64,000 nt of DNA from JAAYAY01 sp964563135 (lineage in GTDB: Bacteria > Planctomycetota > Planctomycetia > Pirellulales > Thermoguttaceae): assembly GCA_964563135.1 (NCBI GenBank), contig CAZLWV010000016.1, forward strand, positions 1-64,000, written 5' to 3'. The notes below the pieces were generated by a model that searched no databases, was not told where the DNA came from, and worked only from the letters and a program-made list of their open reading frames with translations. A program made the translations under genes and the position numbers. How positions within the stretch are numbered: the first letter of the stretch is position 1; every line of letters begins with the position of its first letter. This document shows, one piece after another, positions 34,595-43,394 of this stretch.

Positions 34595-35650
34595 CTATTT
34601 GGAGCACCTCGCTGCCAGCTTCTCCATTCCCAACACTGCCTCCACCAGCTTGTCCGGTCCATGCCGGTACACGTCGCACGCCGGCAGCCCCGTGCGCCGC
34701 GTCACTTCCTCGCACTCGGCGGCCACCGCGTCGGCGGCGAAAACCCGCCCGTTCACACTCACGCCGATCACCCGGCACGGGTGCATGATGCCCGCCGCCA
34801 TCTCGTAGACTTCGATCAACCGCTCCAACGAAGGCAGGTCCACCTGCGGCATCCCGTCCACCTTCGTCCGCCCCATCTCATAGCAGGCGATCAGCCCATC
34901 GGGTATCGCCCCGTGCAGCAAACCCAAGGTCACGCACGAGTAACGCGGGTGGAACAGGCTCCCCTGACCCTCCACGACGATCACCTCGTGGTGCTGGTTG
35001 GCCAGAACCAGCTTCTCGGCGGCCCCGTTGACAAAGTCGGAGATCACCCGATCGACCGGGCAGCCGTCCCCCTCGATCATGATCCCCGTCTGGCCTGTGG
35101 CCACGAATTTGGCATCCTTCCCACGCCGCCTGAGCCCTTCCACCACCTCGATGGCCGTGATCATCTTGCCGCAACTGCACTCGTTGCCGATCGTGTGGAT
35201 TCGCAGACACTCCTGGCGGATGCCCTCGCGGTTGGCCACGTCGCGCTCGTTGTTGTCGCGAACGTCGACAAGCCGAACGCCGTGCCTGGCCGCCGCCGCC
35301 GCAAACTCGGCATCGTCCTTGAGCAGGTCGTGAAGGCCGGAGACGATATTCATTCCCCGACCAATCGCTTCAAGCACAATAGGCCGCCAGGACTGCGGGA
35401 TCTTCCCGCCGGCAGGTGCAATGCCGATCAGGAGCGTGTCTGCTCCGGGCGCGTCACCCAGGGCCGCCACGATCGGGATGGCTCCACCCGTGCCGATAAC
35501 CTCCTGGCACGTCTTGCCCGCCGAGGGCTTGTCCAGCATGGCCACCACTTCCTGCGGTCGATAGCGGATCAGGCTGATCGCCGTCTTTGCCGTATGCGAA
35601 TCGGTGTATCCGTCCGTCAGAACTATGATTCTTCTTAATGTGCTCATCAT
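34595..35650 (-). CDS. DUF1611 / DgcN-like D-glutamate N-acetyltransferase
   Basis: A 351-aa protein of the DUF1611 family, characterised members of which (DgcN) acetylate D-glutamate. It starts 'RRIIVLTDGYTDSHTAKTA', and contains 'TLLIGIAPAGGKIPQSW', a P-loop-like 'IGNECSCGKMITAIEV', and 'VEGQGSLFHP'. It is 185 bp upstream of the enolase-superfamily gene on the same strand, the dgcN-dgcA arrangement. Start ATG is at 35650 or 35647. The pathway would turn D-Glu, for example from peptidoglycan, into N-acetyl-L-Glu. Confidence 0.75.
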   Translation of the reverse strand: MMSTLRRIIVLTDGYTDSHTAKTAISLIRYRPQEVVAMLDKPSAGKTCQEVIGTGGAIPIVAALGDAPGADTLLIGIAPAGGKIPQSWRPIVLEAIGRGMNIVSGLHDLLKDDAEFAAAAARHGVRLVDVRDNNERDVANREGIRQECLRIHTIGNECSCGKMITAIEVVEGLRRRGKDAKFVATGQTGIMIEGDGCPVDRVISDFVNGAAEKLVLANQHHEVIVVEGQGSLFHPRYSCVTLGLLHGAIPDGLIACYEMGRTKVDGMPQVDLPSLERLIEVYEMAAGIMHPCRVIGVSVNGRVFAADAVAAECEEVTRRTGLPACDVYRHGPDKLVEAVLGMEKLAARCSK

Positions 35651-35822
35651 GCTCAGTAGCCTACCAGGGGACAAATCCAAGTGCAATCGGCCCGGCTGCC
35701 GGGAGGAAATCATGCGACGCGGCAGAGCGTGACAGGCCGGCCGTTCTCCCGGCCGGACAAATCCCTCGAAGAAGCCAGGAATCGCAGGTCGTGCCTGGCA
35801 TGTGCAGCCCGCCCCAGTTGGG

Positions 35823-36620
35823 CTAGCCAACTCCAAGCTGCTCGCAGGCTGCCTCCACCGTGCCAACGTCCACCGTGTCGAGATTCATGCCGGCCGCCGC
35901 CAGCAAGGCCAGATCGGCCAACTGCCGCACCCGCCGGGGCGATCCACCGGCCAGATCGTGTACCCGACGCGCCGCCTCGCCTTCAATCACCACCGACTGC
36001 CCTCCCGCCTGCCGCAGCGATTGAGCCAGAAACGCCTCGGTATCATCCGGCTGCCAGGCGGCAACGTCGATCCGCAGCTCCACCAGATCCAGCAGCGACT
36101 CCCTGATCCGCCCCACGCGATCGCTCTGGGCCGCTACGATCACGGTCAACCGTGAACCAGGCACCAGGTCGTACCTGACGATCCGGGCTACCTGGCTCAG
36201 AACCTCGGGCTCCGCTTGGTCCGTATCATCCAACAGGAGCACGGTCTCCAGTTGCTGGTAGCGGTTCTCTCGCAACCGGCGCTCCAGACACTGCCACACC
36301 TGCCACGCCGCGGCCTCCCCGGGCACGGCCACCCGAAGCTCGTCGGCAAGAGCCCGCAAGAAGTCGGTTGAGTCTGTTCCCAGAAGACTCATTTTCGCCA
36401 CCGCCCGTCCCCATCCGCGGACCCGGCGGGCGATGATCTCCAGAAGCAGCGACTTGCCGCACCCGCTCGGCCCCAACAGCAGCCCCAACCGGCGATGCTC
36501 CTCGATCAGGAAATGGATCCTCGCCAGCGCCTCTTCATGCCCCGGACTGGCAAAGAACTGGCGCGGATCCAGTTCCGCTCGAAACGGCGATTTGCTTAAC
36601 CCCCAATGTGATGGATACAT
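35823..36620 (-). CDS. ExeA/GspA-like AAA ATPase
   Basis: A 265-aa ATPase. The N-terminus 'HWGLSKSPFRAELDPRQFFA' is the usual opening of ExeA-type proteins. Walker A is 'LLGPSGCGKSLLLEIIARR' and Walker B is 'TVLLLDDTDQAEPEVL', followed by a sensor region 'LTVIVAAQSD'. In type II secretion such ATPases help assemble the secretin; planctomycetes carry stand-alone copies of unclear role. It lacks the C-terminal peptidoglycan-binding domain of full ExeA. The ATG at 36620 is chosen at the start of the conserved region. Confidence 0.8.
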   Translation of the reverse strand: MYPSHWGLSKSPFRAELDPRQFFASPGHEEALARIHFLIEEHRRLGLLLGPSGCGKSLLLEIIARRVRGWGRAVAKMSLLGTDSTDFLRALADELRVAVPGEAAAWQVWQCLERRLRENRYQQLETVLLLDDTDQAEPEVLSQVARIVRYDLVPGSRLTVIVAAQSDRVGRIRESLLDLVELRIDVAAWQPDDTEAFLAQSLRQAGGQSVVIEGEAARRVHDLAGGSPRRVRQLADLALLAAAGMNLDTVDVGTVEAACEQLGVG

Positions 36621-36900
36621 GGTCCAGTTGCTGCTCGCGATAGACTGTCCCGCCGCCGGAATCCAAACCGCTTGCGGCGCAGATCCCGCGCCAAAGCCGA
36701 AACGCTGGTGAAGTCCGGAAGTTGTGCCCATGCGGCTTTCACCCGCGTTTCGGGTCGGTACTGCCGGTCATTTCGGCCGAGAGCCTGCCGGCGCTCGGCG
36801 CGCACCCCGTGCACCGCCGAAACATTTCGCCTCTCTTCTCTCTTCGGTAGAATACGCAAGGAAACTTGATTCGGAATATCCCGCACTAACCGCAGACTCA

Positions 36901-37629
36901 ATGACGCATCGCTATTTCGTCGAGGCCCCGATCTGGCCAGCATCGCAAGCCATTCTGAAGGACGCCGAGGCCCACCACCTCCTCCACGTCATGCGGGCAA
37001 AGCCGGGAGATGAGGTCGTCCTCTTCGACGGTTCGGGAGACGAGTTTCTCGCCCGGGTCGACAGGCTCCGCCGCTCCGAAGTCGAACTGGCCGTTCTCCA
37101 GCGCCGCGCGGTCGACCGCGAACTGCCGCTGCCCCTGATCCTTGGCGTGGCCCTTCCCAAGGGCGACCGCCAGCGATGGCTCATCGAGAAGGCGGTCGAA
37201 CTCGGTGTCACCCGCCTCGTCCCCCTCGAGACAGCCCGCAGCGTGGCCCAGCCCCATGCCAATGCCATCGACCGCCTCCGTCGGGCCGTTATCGAGGCCT
37301 CAAAACAGTGCGGTCGGAACCGGCTCATGGAAATCGCCCCCCCCCTGCGCTGGCCCGAATTCATCACCTCCCATGCCGGGGCCCCGTATTGCCTCCTGGC
37401 CCACCCCGCGGCTGAATCGCAGCCGTCCACCCTCCCGCTGCTCACCTGCGGCCCCGTGGTGGCCGGCGTTGGCCCCGAAGGGGGTTTTGACGACGATGAG
37501 GTCGCCCAGGCCGTCGGCCACCGATGGCGTCCCATTACCCTCGGCCCCCGCATCCTCCGCATCGAAACCGCCGCCTTGGCCCTCGCTGCCCTGGTGGCAA
37601 TGAACGCCAGTCCCCAGCCGGGCTTCTGA
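36901..37629 (+). CDS. rsmE: 16S rRNA (uracil-1498-N3)-methyltransferase RsmE
   Basis: A 242-aa SPOUT methyltransferase. It has an N-terminal PUA-like barrel ('HHLLHVMRAKPGDEVVLFDG') and a C-terminal knotted domain with 'GPVVAGVGPEGGFDDDEV' and 'LGPRILRIETAALALAAL', both diagnostic of RsmE. It methylates U1498 of 16S rRNA with SAM. Length is normal. The ATG at 36901 opens with 'THRYFVEAP', the standard RsmE beginning. It is divergent from the ExeA-like gene. Confidence 0.95.
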   Translation: MTHRYFVEAPIWPASQAILKDAEAHHLLHVMRAKPGDEVVLFDGSGDEFLARVDRLRRSEVELAVLQRRAVDRELPLPLILGVALPKGDRQRWLIEKAVELGVTRLVPLETARSVAQPHANAIDRLRRAVIEASKQCGRNRLMEIAPPLRWPEFITSHAGAPYCLLAHPAAESQPSTLPLLTCGPVVAGVGPEGGFDDDEVAQAVGHRWRPITLGPRILRIETAALALAALVAMNASPQPGF

Positions 37630-37803
37630 ACCCAACTCTTCCCGCAGTTCCGCGTCGCGAGACTCCTTTGTACCCGTTCCCTTGCCCTCCTCCTTCGCGC
37701 GGCGGCCCAGGAGGTTTCCCAAAGATCGCTATCCCACGAGATTGCTGCCCAGCCATCTTAGGGATATGATGGTATACGGGAACAATGGCTGGGAGGATCT
37801 GTT

Positions 37804-38031
37804 ATGAATCGTGTGACGGTCGAGGATTCCTTGAAGAACCAGCTTGTGGGTCTTGCCGCACCGGTGGAAGTGGTTGACGAGACCGGGCGTCCTCTGGGCC
37901 ACTTCGTACCACGGACATGGATGACTCCTCCGGACGACTGCCCTTATTCGCTCGATCAACTCGATGCGATGCGTTCTGAAACGGGCGGTCGATCGCTGGC
38001 TGAAATCTGGAAGTCTCTGGGAGCGGAATGA
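37804..38031 (+). CDS. Antitoxin-like protein of a RelE/ParE-type pair
   Basis: A 75-aa protein. Its middle part reads 'PVEVVDETGRPLGHFVPR' and it ends 'GGRSLAEIWKSLGAE', like small antitoxins common in planctomycetes and cyanobacteria. Its stop overlaps the start of the next gene in an ATGA, the usual antitoxin-toxin coupling. 'aggatctgtt' precedes the ATG. Confidence 0.6.
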   Translation: MNRVTVEDSLKNQLVGLAAPVEVVDETGRPLGHFVPRTWMTPPDDCPYSLDQLDAMRSETGGRSLAEIWKSLGAE

Positions 38032-38177
38032 AGTACACGGTCGTCTGGAGACCAGCCGCCGAGCGGGCTCTTGCAGAAATCTGGACACATGTACACGACA
38101 GGAACAAAATTATCGACGCCGCGAACAGTATCGACGCCCATCTGTTTGCATTCTTTCCGAGGAAATGGAGCGTCTGA
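38028..38177 (+). pseudogene. Truncated ParE/RelE-type toxin
   Basis: The frame opens with 'KYTVVWRPAAERALAEIW', a standard start for ParE/RelE toxins, and continues to 'AANSIDAHLFAFF'. It then stops after 49 residues, about half the normal length, with the C-terminal strands missing. The stop is 2 bp from the end of the convergent gene. This suggests that a rearrangement or deletion removed the rest. The antitoxin is intact. Confidence 0.6.
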
Positions 38178-38179
38178 CG

Positions 38180-38758
38180 TTACGGTGTTGGTTCCATTCG
38201 GTTCTTGCCGATTTCCATGACTTGCTGAACGCGTTCCGGCCCCATGCTGAGGAAGTACCACCGTTCCTCCCTGAACCGCTTCCATAACCCACAGATTGCC
38301 CAGAGGCCCGCCAATCCAAGGACGGTCGACAATCCAAGTACCGGCGACTGAAGCAAGGATTGCCACTGCGGCGTGTGGTGAAGTAGTCTCCCGGCTGCCG
38401 CGACCGGCAGTGCAATTGCAGGAATCGCGCTCGACCAGGGGATCAACGTGCTCTCGACGGCGTACGATCGGTTGGAAGCGTGAACCCCATTCACAAAATG
38501 GCTCCAGTCATTTCGAGATTCGGCTTGATTCCCCGATTTGGCAAAGGCAGCGTTCATGTGGGCGGCAATGCTTCGACGATAGCACATTGCATCCACATAT
38601 GCACACAGCAGACCTGTGAAGCTCAGCATGAGCAGGGCCGAATGCGGGTCGCACCAGCCAAGACCTGCCAGCAAAAGCACTCCTACGACGACGAGCTTCC
38701 ATTTCGAGAGCGAGGAGTTGTCTGTCTCGTATACTCTGGCGTCTTCGTGCGTCGTCAT
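38180..38758 (-). CDS. Unknown membrane protein
   Basis: A 192-aa protein with hydrophobic helices near residues 19-35 and 40-60 and two more around 115-160, ending in a short basic cytosolic tail. No family is recognised. The ATG at 38758 has 'ggaggcaacacg' upstream, which favours it over 38821. It ends 2 bp from the truncated toxin, so it may have arrived with the event that broke that gene. Confidence 0.5.
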   Translation of the reverse strand: MTTHEDARVYETDNSSLSKWKLVVVGVLLLAGLGWCDPHSALLMLSFTGLLCAYVDAMCYRRSIAAHMNAAFAKSGNQAESRNDWSHFVNGVHASNRSYAVESTLIPWSSAIPAIALPVAAAGRLLHHTPQWQSLLQSPVLGLSTVLGLAGLWAICGLWKRFREERWYFLSMGPERVQQVMEIGKNRMEPTP

Positions 38759-39342
38759 CGTGTTGCCTCCGTCTGGCGGGGAGCTGTGTTGGCTACAGAA
38801 GGACAAACCGGAGATCGACATTGAAGAGTGTAACGCCTGACGGAGGGATGAACAACTGGGAAAACACTACTTCAACCGCGCGCTGAACGCAGCAGACTCC
38901 ACTCCAGCCACTCTCGCGCCAGTATTCGCCGCCGAACCGGCCCCCGTCTCCCTCCTGGCTGCCCCCCTCGGATTTCCACTGCTCCACTTCCCATTACTCC
39001 TGCCCCTCCAACCCCACGCCCTCTCCCCATGCACCTCGCCTTCATCAACGCCCATCCCACAAACTGGCAAGACCCAACATCCATGGACCAACTCCCTTCG
39101 TGGGCCCCCTCCAACTCTCCCATCCGCCTCAGCCTTTGGAGTGATGACCATCCGCAGGCAGCCCCTGTTGGTTGGTTCAGCGAAAGACGCCCGGCTTTGG
39201 GCGGCGATTTCCCCGTCCGTCGCCGAGCGGCGTCCGGGACCTGCAGTTCGATATTCAGTCGGCTGCTTGCACTCCCGGGCCCAATCGGACAGAATCGTGC
39301 AGACACCTATTGGCATGTCCGACTTCAATTCGACAGGTAGCG
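38759..39342. other. Intergenic region, C-rich
   Basis: About 580 bp between divergent genes, with runs of C on the plus strand. Long frames on the minus strand are low-complexity (Gly/Arg-rich) and have no ribosome sites. A short hairpin, CGGACA/TGTCCG, lies near 39288-39323 just before the transporter gene. Confidence 0.4.
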
Positions 39343-40908
39343 ATGAGCGAGACAGCGCCCGCCGACCAGATCCGCACGCCCCCCCGAACCGCGCTGGGCG
39401 TTCTCCGCCACCTCGGCCCCGGCCTGATCATCGCGGGGGCCATTGTCGGCTCCGGCGAACTGATCGGCACCACCAAGACCGGCGCCCAGGCCGGCTTCTG
39501 GCTCCTCTGGCTCATCCTTCTCGGCTGTGTCATCAAGGTCTTCGTCCAGATCGAGTTCGGACGCTACGCCATCTCCTCCGGCCGCACGACCATGGCCGCC
39601 CTCGATGAAGTCCCCGGCCCGCGGCTCCGCGTCAACTGGCTCCTCTGGTACTGGCTGGTCATGTTCATCGCCAGCCTCGCCCAGCTCGGCGGCATCGTCC
39701 ACGGCGTTGGCCAGTCTCTGGCAATGAACATGCCTCTGGACGGCAGCTTCAACCGTTTCCTCGATGCCCAGGACGTATGGGATGCCCAGGCCAGACCGAT
39801 TCGTGATCAACTCCAGCACCAGACGCCCGGAATCAGCGATCGAGATCTCCAGGCATCTGTTGCCACACGGCTCGGTTCACCACGACCTAACGAGCAGATG
39901 ATCGAGTTCTTCTGGACTGATGACATCACCTGGGCGGCCATCGTCACCGCCGTCACCATCGCGATCCTCCTGGTAGGACGTTACACCGTCATCCAGAACT
40001 GCTCCACCGCCATGGTCGCCGCCTTCACGGCCGTCACCATCTTCTGCGTCTTCGCCATGCAGTACCACCCGGCCTGGGCCGTCCACTGGAGCGACCTGGC
40101 CGATGGGTTCAGTTTCCGCCTCCCTCCCGTCGCCGAGGGCATGAGCCGCTGGACTCCGCTCAGCACCGCCTTGGCCACCTTCGGCATCATCGGCGTGGGC
40201 ACCTCCGAGCTGATCGCCTATCCCTACTGGTGCCTCGAAAAGGGCTATGCCCGCTACACCGGCCCCTGCGATCCGTCCGAGGCCTGGGCCGAGCGCGCAC
40301 GCGGCTGGATGCGGGTCATGCGCTGGGATGCCGCCGTGTCGATGCTCATCTACACCTTCACCACCGTTGCCTTCTACCTCCTCGGCGCCTCCGTCCTCCA
40401 CCGTAGCGGCCTCGACCCCAGGGGGAGCCAGCTCGTCCGCACCCTCGGCGAGATGTATGTCCCCGTTTTCGGCACCTGGGCCAAGATCTTCTTCCTCTTC
40501 GGCGCCTTTGCCGTCCTGTACTCCACGTTCTTCGTCGCCACCGCCGGCCATACCCGCGTTGCGGCCGACGCGGTCCGGGTATTCGGCGTTGGCCGACGGG
40601 ACGAGGCGGCGCGGCGCTGGTGGATCAAGGCCTTCTGCATCTTTTTCCCCGCCTTCGCCATGGTCACCTGCATCTTCATTCGCAAGCCGGGCGAACTGGT
40701 CCTCTTCAGCGGCGTCATGCAGGCCGTGATGCTCCCCATGCTCGCCGGCGCCACCCTGTATTTCCGCTATCGCCGCTGCGACCGGCGGATCGTCCCCGGC
40801 CGGCTCTGGGACCTCATGCTCTGGCTCTCCGCCGTCGGCATGCTCGTGGCCGGCACCTGGGCCGGTGCCAGCGAGGCCCTCAAGCTGCTCCACACCCTGG
40901 GCCTGTGA
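39343..40908 (+). CDS. Divergent Nramp-family metal transporter
   Basis: A 521-aa polytopic protein with about 11 helices and the Nramp fold. In classical Nramps, helix 1 has DPGN and helix 6 has a Met-Pro-His motif. Here the equivalent regions read 'GPGLIIAGAIVGSGELIGTT' and 'GIIGVGTSELIAYPYWCLEK'. The metal ligands are therefore replaced, and the substrate cannot be assumed to be Mn or Fe. A ~60-residue soluble insert lies near residues 125-185. The ATG at 39343 is weakly supported by 'caggtag'. The methylase gene starts 3 bp after its stop. Confidence 0.75.
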   Translation: MSETAPADQIRTPPRTALGVLRHLGPGLIIAGAIVGSGELIGTTKTGAQAGFWLLWLILLGCVIKVFVQIEFGRYAISSGRTTMAALDEVPGPRLRVNWLLWYWLVMFIASLAQLGGIVHGVGQSLAMNMPLDGSFNRFLDAQDVWDAQARPIRDQLQHQTPGISDRDLQASVATRLGSPRPNEQMIEFFWTDDITWAAIVTAVTIAILLVGRYTVIQNCSTAMVAAFTAVTIFCVFAMQYHPAWAVHWSDLADGFSFRLPPVAEGMSRWTPLSTALATFGIIGVGTSELIAYPYWCLEKGYARYTGPCDPSEAWAERARGWMRVMRWDAAVSMLIYTFTTVAFYLLGASVLHRSGLDPRGSQLVRTLGEMYVPVFGTWAKIFFLFGAFAVLYSTFFVATAGHTRVAADAVRVFGVGRRDEAARRWWIKAFCIFFPAFAMVTCIFIRKPGELVLFSGVMQAVMLPMLAGATLYFRYRRCDRRIVPGRLWDLMLWLSAVGMLVAGTWAGASEALKLLHTLGL

Positions 40909-40911
40909 GCC

Positions 40912-43062
40912 ATGCCTCGCCTCCTCCATGCCGTTGAAGCCGCCTGGCGCTCCCTGGCGGCCGACCTCATGGCGAAAGACGCTGCCGTCGCGGTGGCCCA
41001 GGCCGAAGTCGCCGCGCGCCGGGAGGTCGAGGATCTCGCCTTCCGCATCCTCTCCGGCCAGCCCTGTTCCGATCCTGCCCTGGCGACGGGGCTCCCCCAC
41101 ATCATCCAGGCCGAGGCTCCACCTGCCGAGATCCTTGAAACGCTCCACCAGCATCTGCTGTCGCGGCAGCTCCACCGGCTGCCTGACGGCCGGCTCCAGT
41201 GCCGCCTTGACCGCGGTCATCGTCGCTCCCAGGGTATTTACTATACTCCCGGCTACATTGCCGACTATCTGGCCCGGCGCTGCCTGGCCGACTGGATCCA
41301 GCCGGTCCCGCCCCGTATCCTCGACCCCGCCTGCGGCTGCGGCCGTTTCCTCCTCTCCGCCGCCCGGCACCTCCTCCGGTGCGGCCACCCGGCCGACCAG
41401 ATCGCCCGCTTCCTCCACGGCTGCGATCTCGACGGCGAAGCGGTCCTTGTCGCCCGTCGTATCCTCACCCTTGGCCTCGCTCCCCACGCCGCCGGTCCGG
41501 CCCAGCGCCACCAGATTGCCGCCTCTCTTCAGCAGAATCTCGTCTGCGGAAATGCCCTCTCCGACCGCTTCCGGCAAGCCGATTCCCCCAGTGCAGCCGG
41601 CCCGAGCGGCAGGGAGAGGACCCCGCCGTCAGACTCCCCTCCATCGCCTTCTTCCAGCCCCCCTTCCTTCGACATCATCCTCGGCAACCCGCCCTACCGC
41701 CGCGAACTGGGCACCAAGTCTCTCCTGGACCAGATCGCCCAAACCGATTTCGGCCGCCGCTACCGCGCGCCGCGGATGGACCTCTGGTACTACTTCCTCC
41801 ACCGCGGCATCGAGCTGCTCGCCACTCCCGGCCGTCTGGGCTTCATCGTGGGTGCCTACTGGGCGGCCGGCGCTGGCGCCAACCGGTTGATTGCCACGCT
41901 GCGCCAGGCCGTCCATGTCGAAGAGATTTTTCAGCTCGACCGGCTCCGAGTATTTCCGCAGGTCGCCGGCCACCACATGCTGCTCGTCGTATCGAAGCCG
42001 GCCTCGACCAGCCCAACAACGGTGCGAATCCCTCTGGTCGACAACGGCACCGACGCTCGCCCCTATGTCGACGGCCGCGCCATGGTCCACACCTTCATCA
42101 AGACGTCCGACCAGCTCTTCCGCCAGAACCTCCTCGACCTGGAACCGCCGGCCGAGGATCTCCTCGAAAAGCTCTCTCACTTTCCATCCCTGGGCCAACT
42201 GGGCAAGATCCGCCAGGGCATTGCCGAGAACCCCGCCGGCGTGACGAAAGCCGTCAACGCCCGGCATGGCGATCGCTGGCAGATCGGCGAGGGCGTCTTT
42301 GCCCTCACACCGGCAGAACTGGAGCGTCTCGAGTTGCCCCCCGAAGAGCGACAGTTGGTCCGTCCCTATCACGACCTCTGCGACCTGGCACGCTACGAGC
42401 GGGCGGAGGATCCTTCATCCCGCCTCATTTACTCCACCCGGGAAACCTGGCCGCAGCTCGACGATTTTCCCATCCTGGCCGCCCATCTGGCCCGCTTTCG
42501 CCCGATCATGGAAGCCCGGCGCGAGACACGGCAAGGGACCCGCCCCTGGTGGCAACTTCACTGGCCCCGTGAGCCTCAGCTCTGGGAACAACCCAAACTC
42601 ATTGCCCTGCAGATGGCCCAGCGCCCTTCGTTTGTTCCTGCGCAAGAGCCGACCTGCACCTCCTTCAGCACCAATGTCTTTCTTCCCCATGCCGAGGTCC
42701 GCGAACACCTCAATTACCTGGCCGCACTCCTCAACAGCCGGCTTCTCTGGAAGTGGTTCCGCCACCACGCCAAACGTCGCGGCGTAGGCCTGGAAATCAA
42801 CGGCCACGTGTTGGCACGGGCGCCCATCCGGAGGATCGACTTCACGTCTCCTGAGGAGACGGCAATCCACGACCGCCTGGTGGGGCTCGTGGATCGGATG
42901 CTGGACCTGTCGCGACGCAGGCGAACCACCGCCCGGGCTGAGATGGAAACGGAAGGGCGCCAGACCGATGCCGAAATCGATCGGATCGTCTATCGGCTGT
43001 ACGGTCTGGCCGACGAGGAGATCGCCACCGTTGAAGCAGCTTGTCAGACTCAGCCGCCGTAG
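40912..43062 (+). CDS. Eco57I-like N6-adenine DNA methyltransferase
   Basis: A 716-aa protein. 'GIYYTPGYIADYL' and 'ILDPACGCGRFLLSAARHL' (motif I, SAM binding) precede the catalytic 'FDIILGNPPYRREL' (motif IV). The C-terminal half (~residues 440-670) has the TaqI/Eco57I-type DNA-recognition look, with 'TSFSTNVFLPH' and 'LNYLAALLNSRLLWKWF'. There is no N-terminal PD-(D/E)xK nuclease and no endonuclease gene nearby, so it is either an orphan methylase or the remnant of a type IIG system. The Pro/Ser-rich stretch near 225-245 looks like a linker. Confidence 0.8.
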   Translation: MPRLLHAVEAAWRSLAADLMAKDAAVAVAQAEVAARREVEDLAFRILSGQPCSDPALATGLPHIIQAEAPPAEILETLHQHLLSRQLHRLPDGRLQCRLDRGHRRSQGIYYTPGYIADYLARRCLADWIQPVPPRILDPACGCGRFLLSAARHLLRCGHPADQIARFLHGCDLDGEAVLVARRILTLGLAPHAAGPAQRHQIAASLQQNLVCGNALSDRFRQADSPSAAGPSGRERTPPSDSPPSPSSSPPSFDIILGNPPYRRELGTKSLLDQIAQTDFGRRYRAPRMDLWYYFLHRGIELLATPGRLGFIVGAYWAAGAGANRLIATLRQAVHVEEIFQLDRLRVFPQVAGHHMLLVVSKPASTSPTTVRIPLVDNGTDARPYVDGRAMVHTFIKTSDQLFRQNLLDLEPPAEDLLEKLSHFPSLGQLGKIRQGIAENPAGVTKAVNARHGDRWQIGEGVFALTPAELERLELPPEERQLVRPYHDLCDLARYERAEDPSSRLIYSTRETWPQLDDFPILAAHLARFRPIMEARRETRQGTRPWWQLHWPREPQLWEQPKLIALQMAQRPSFVPAQEPTCTSFSTNVFLPHAEVREHLNYLAALLNSRLLWKWFRHHAKRRGVGLEINGHVLARAPIRRIDFTSPEETAIHDRLVGLVDRMLDLSRRRRTTARAEMETEGRQTDAEIDRIVYRLYGLADEEIATVEAACQTQPP

Positions 43063-43115
43063 CCGAAGAGCCATCCCGTAGCCGAAGCCGCCGTCCCGTA
43101 GCCGAAGTCGCCAGA
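43057..43115 (+). repeat. Three degenerate ~20-bp tandem repeats
   Basis: Units begin at 43057, 43076 and 43096, each starting 'ccgtagccgaag'. The first spans the methylase stop codon. There are no spacers, so it is not a CRISPR array. Confidence 0.6.
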
Positions 43116-43394
43116 CTTTGGCCCTCCACGGCCCCCCAGATCCCGCGCCAATTCGGCTACAGGGGTCTCCCGGACATCCCCGGTCGACCACACACGATGC
43201 ACGACCCCGACAAGAACCTGGCAACAGGCCTGCGCATGCCAGGCCGCCTGCTGCGCCGTCTGCGACGCCCACGCCAGGGAGGCTTCATTCTGGTGCACCA
43301 CGTGCTGGCGGGTGATCGCCTCGCCGCCGAAGAGGTTTGCCAGGCGATGTGGCTGGCATGTATGGGTCGATGCGTACTTCTGTTGTGCACGCTC

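Noticed and set aside
39877..41577. A 566-codon minus-strand frame.
   Set aside because: It is antisense to the Nramp and methylase genes, with a Gly/Glu-rich shadow composition.
40912..43062. A complete restriction-modification system.
   Set aside because: No endonuclease domain or gene accompanies the methylase within the window.
43057..43115. CRISPR-like short repeats.
   Set aside because: There are only three degenerate, directly adjacent units, with no spacers and no cas genes.
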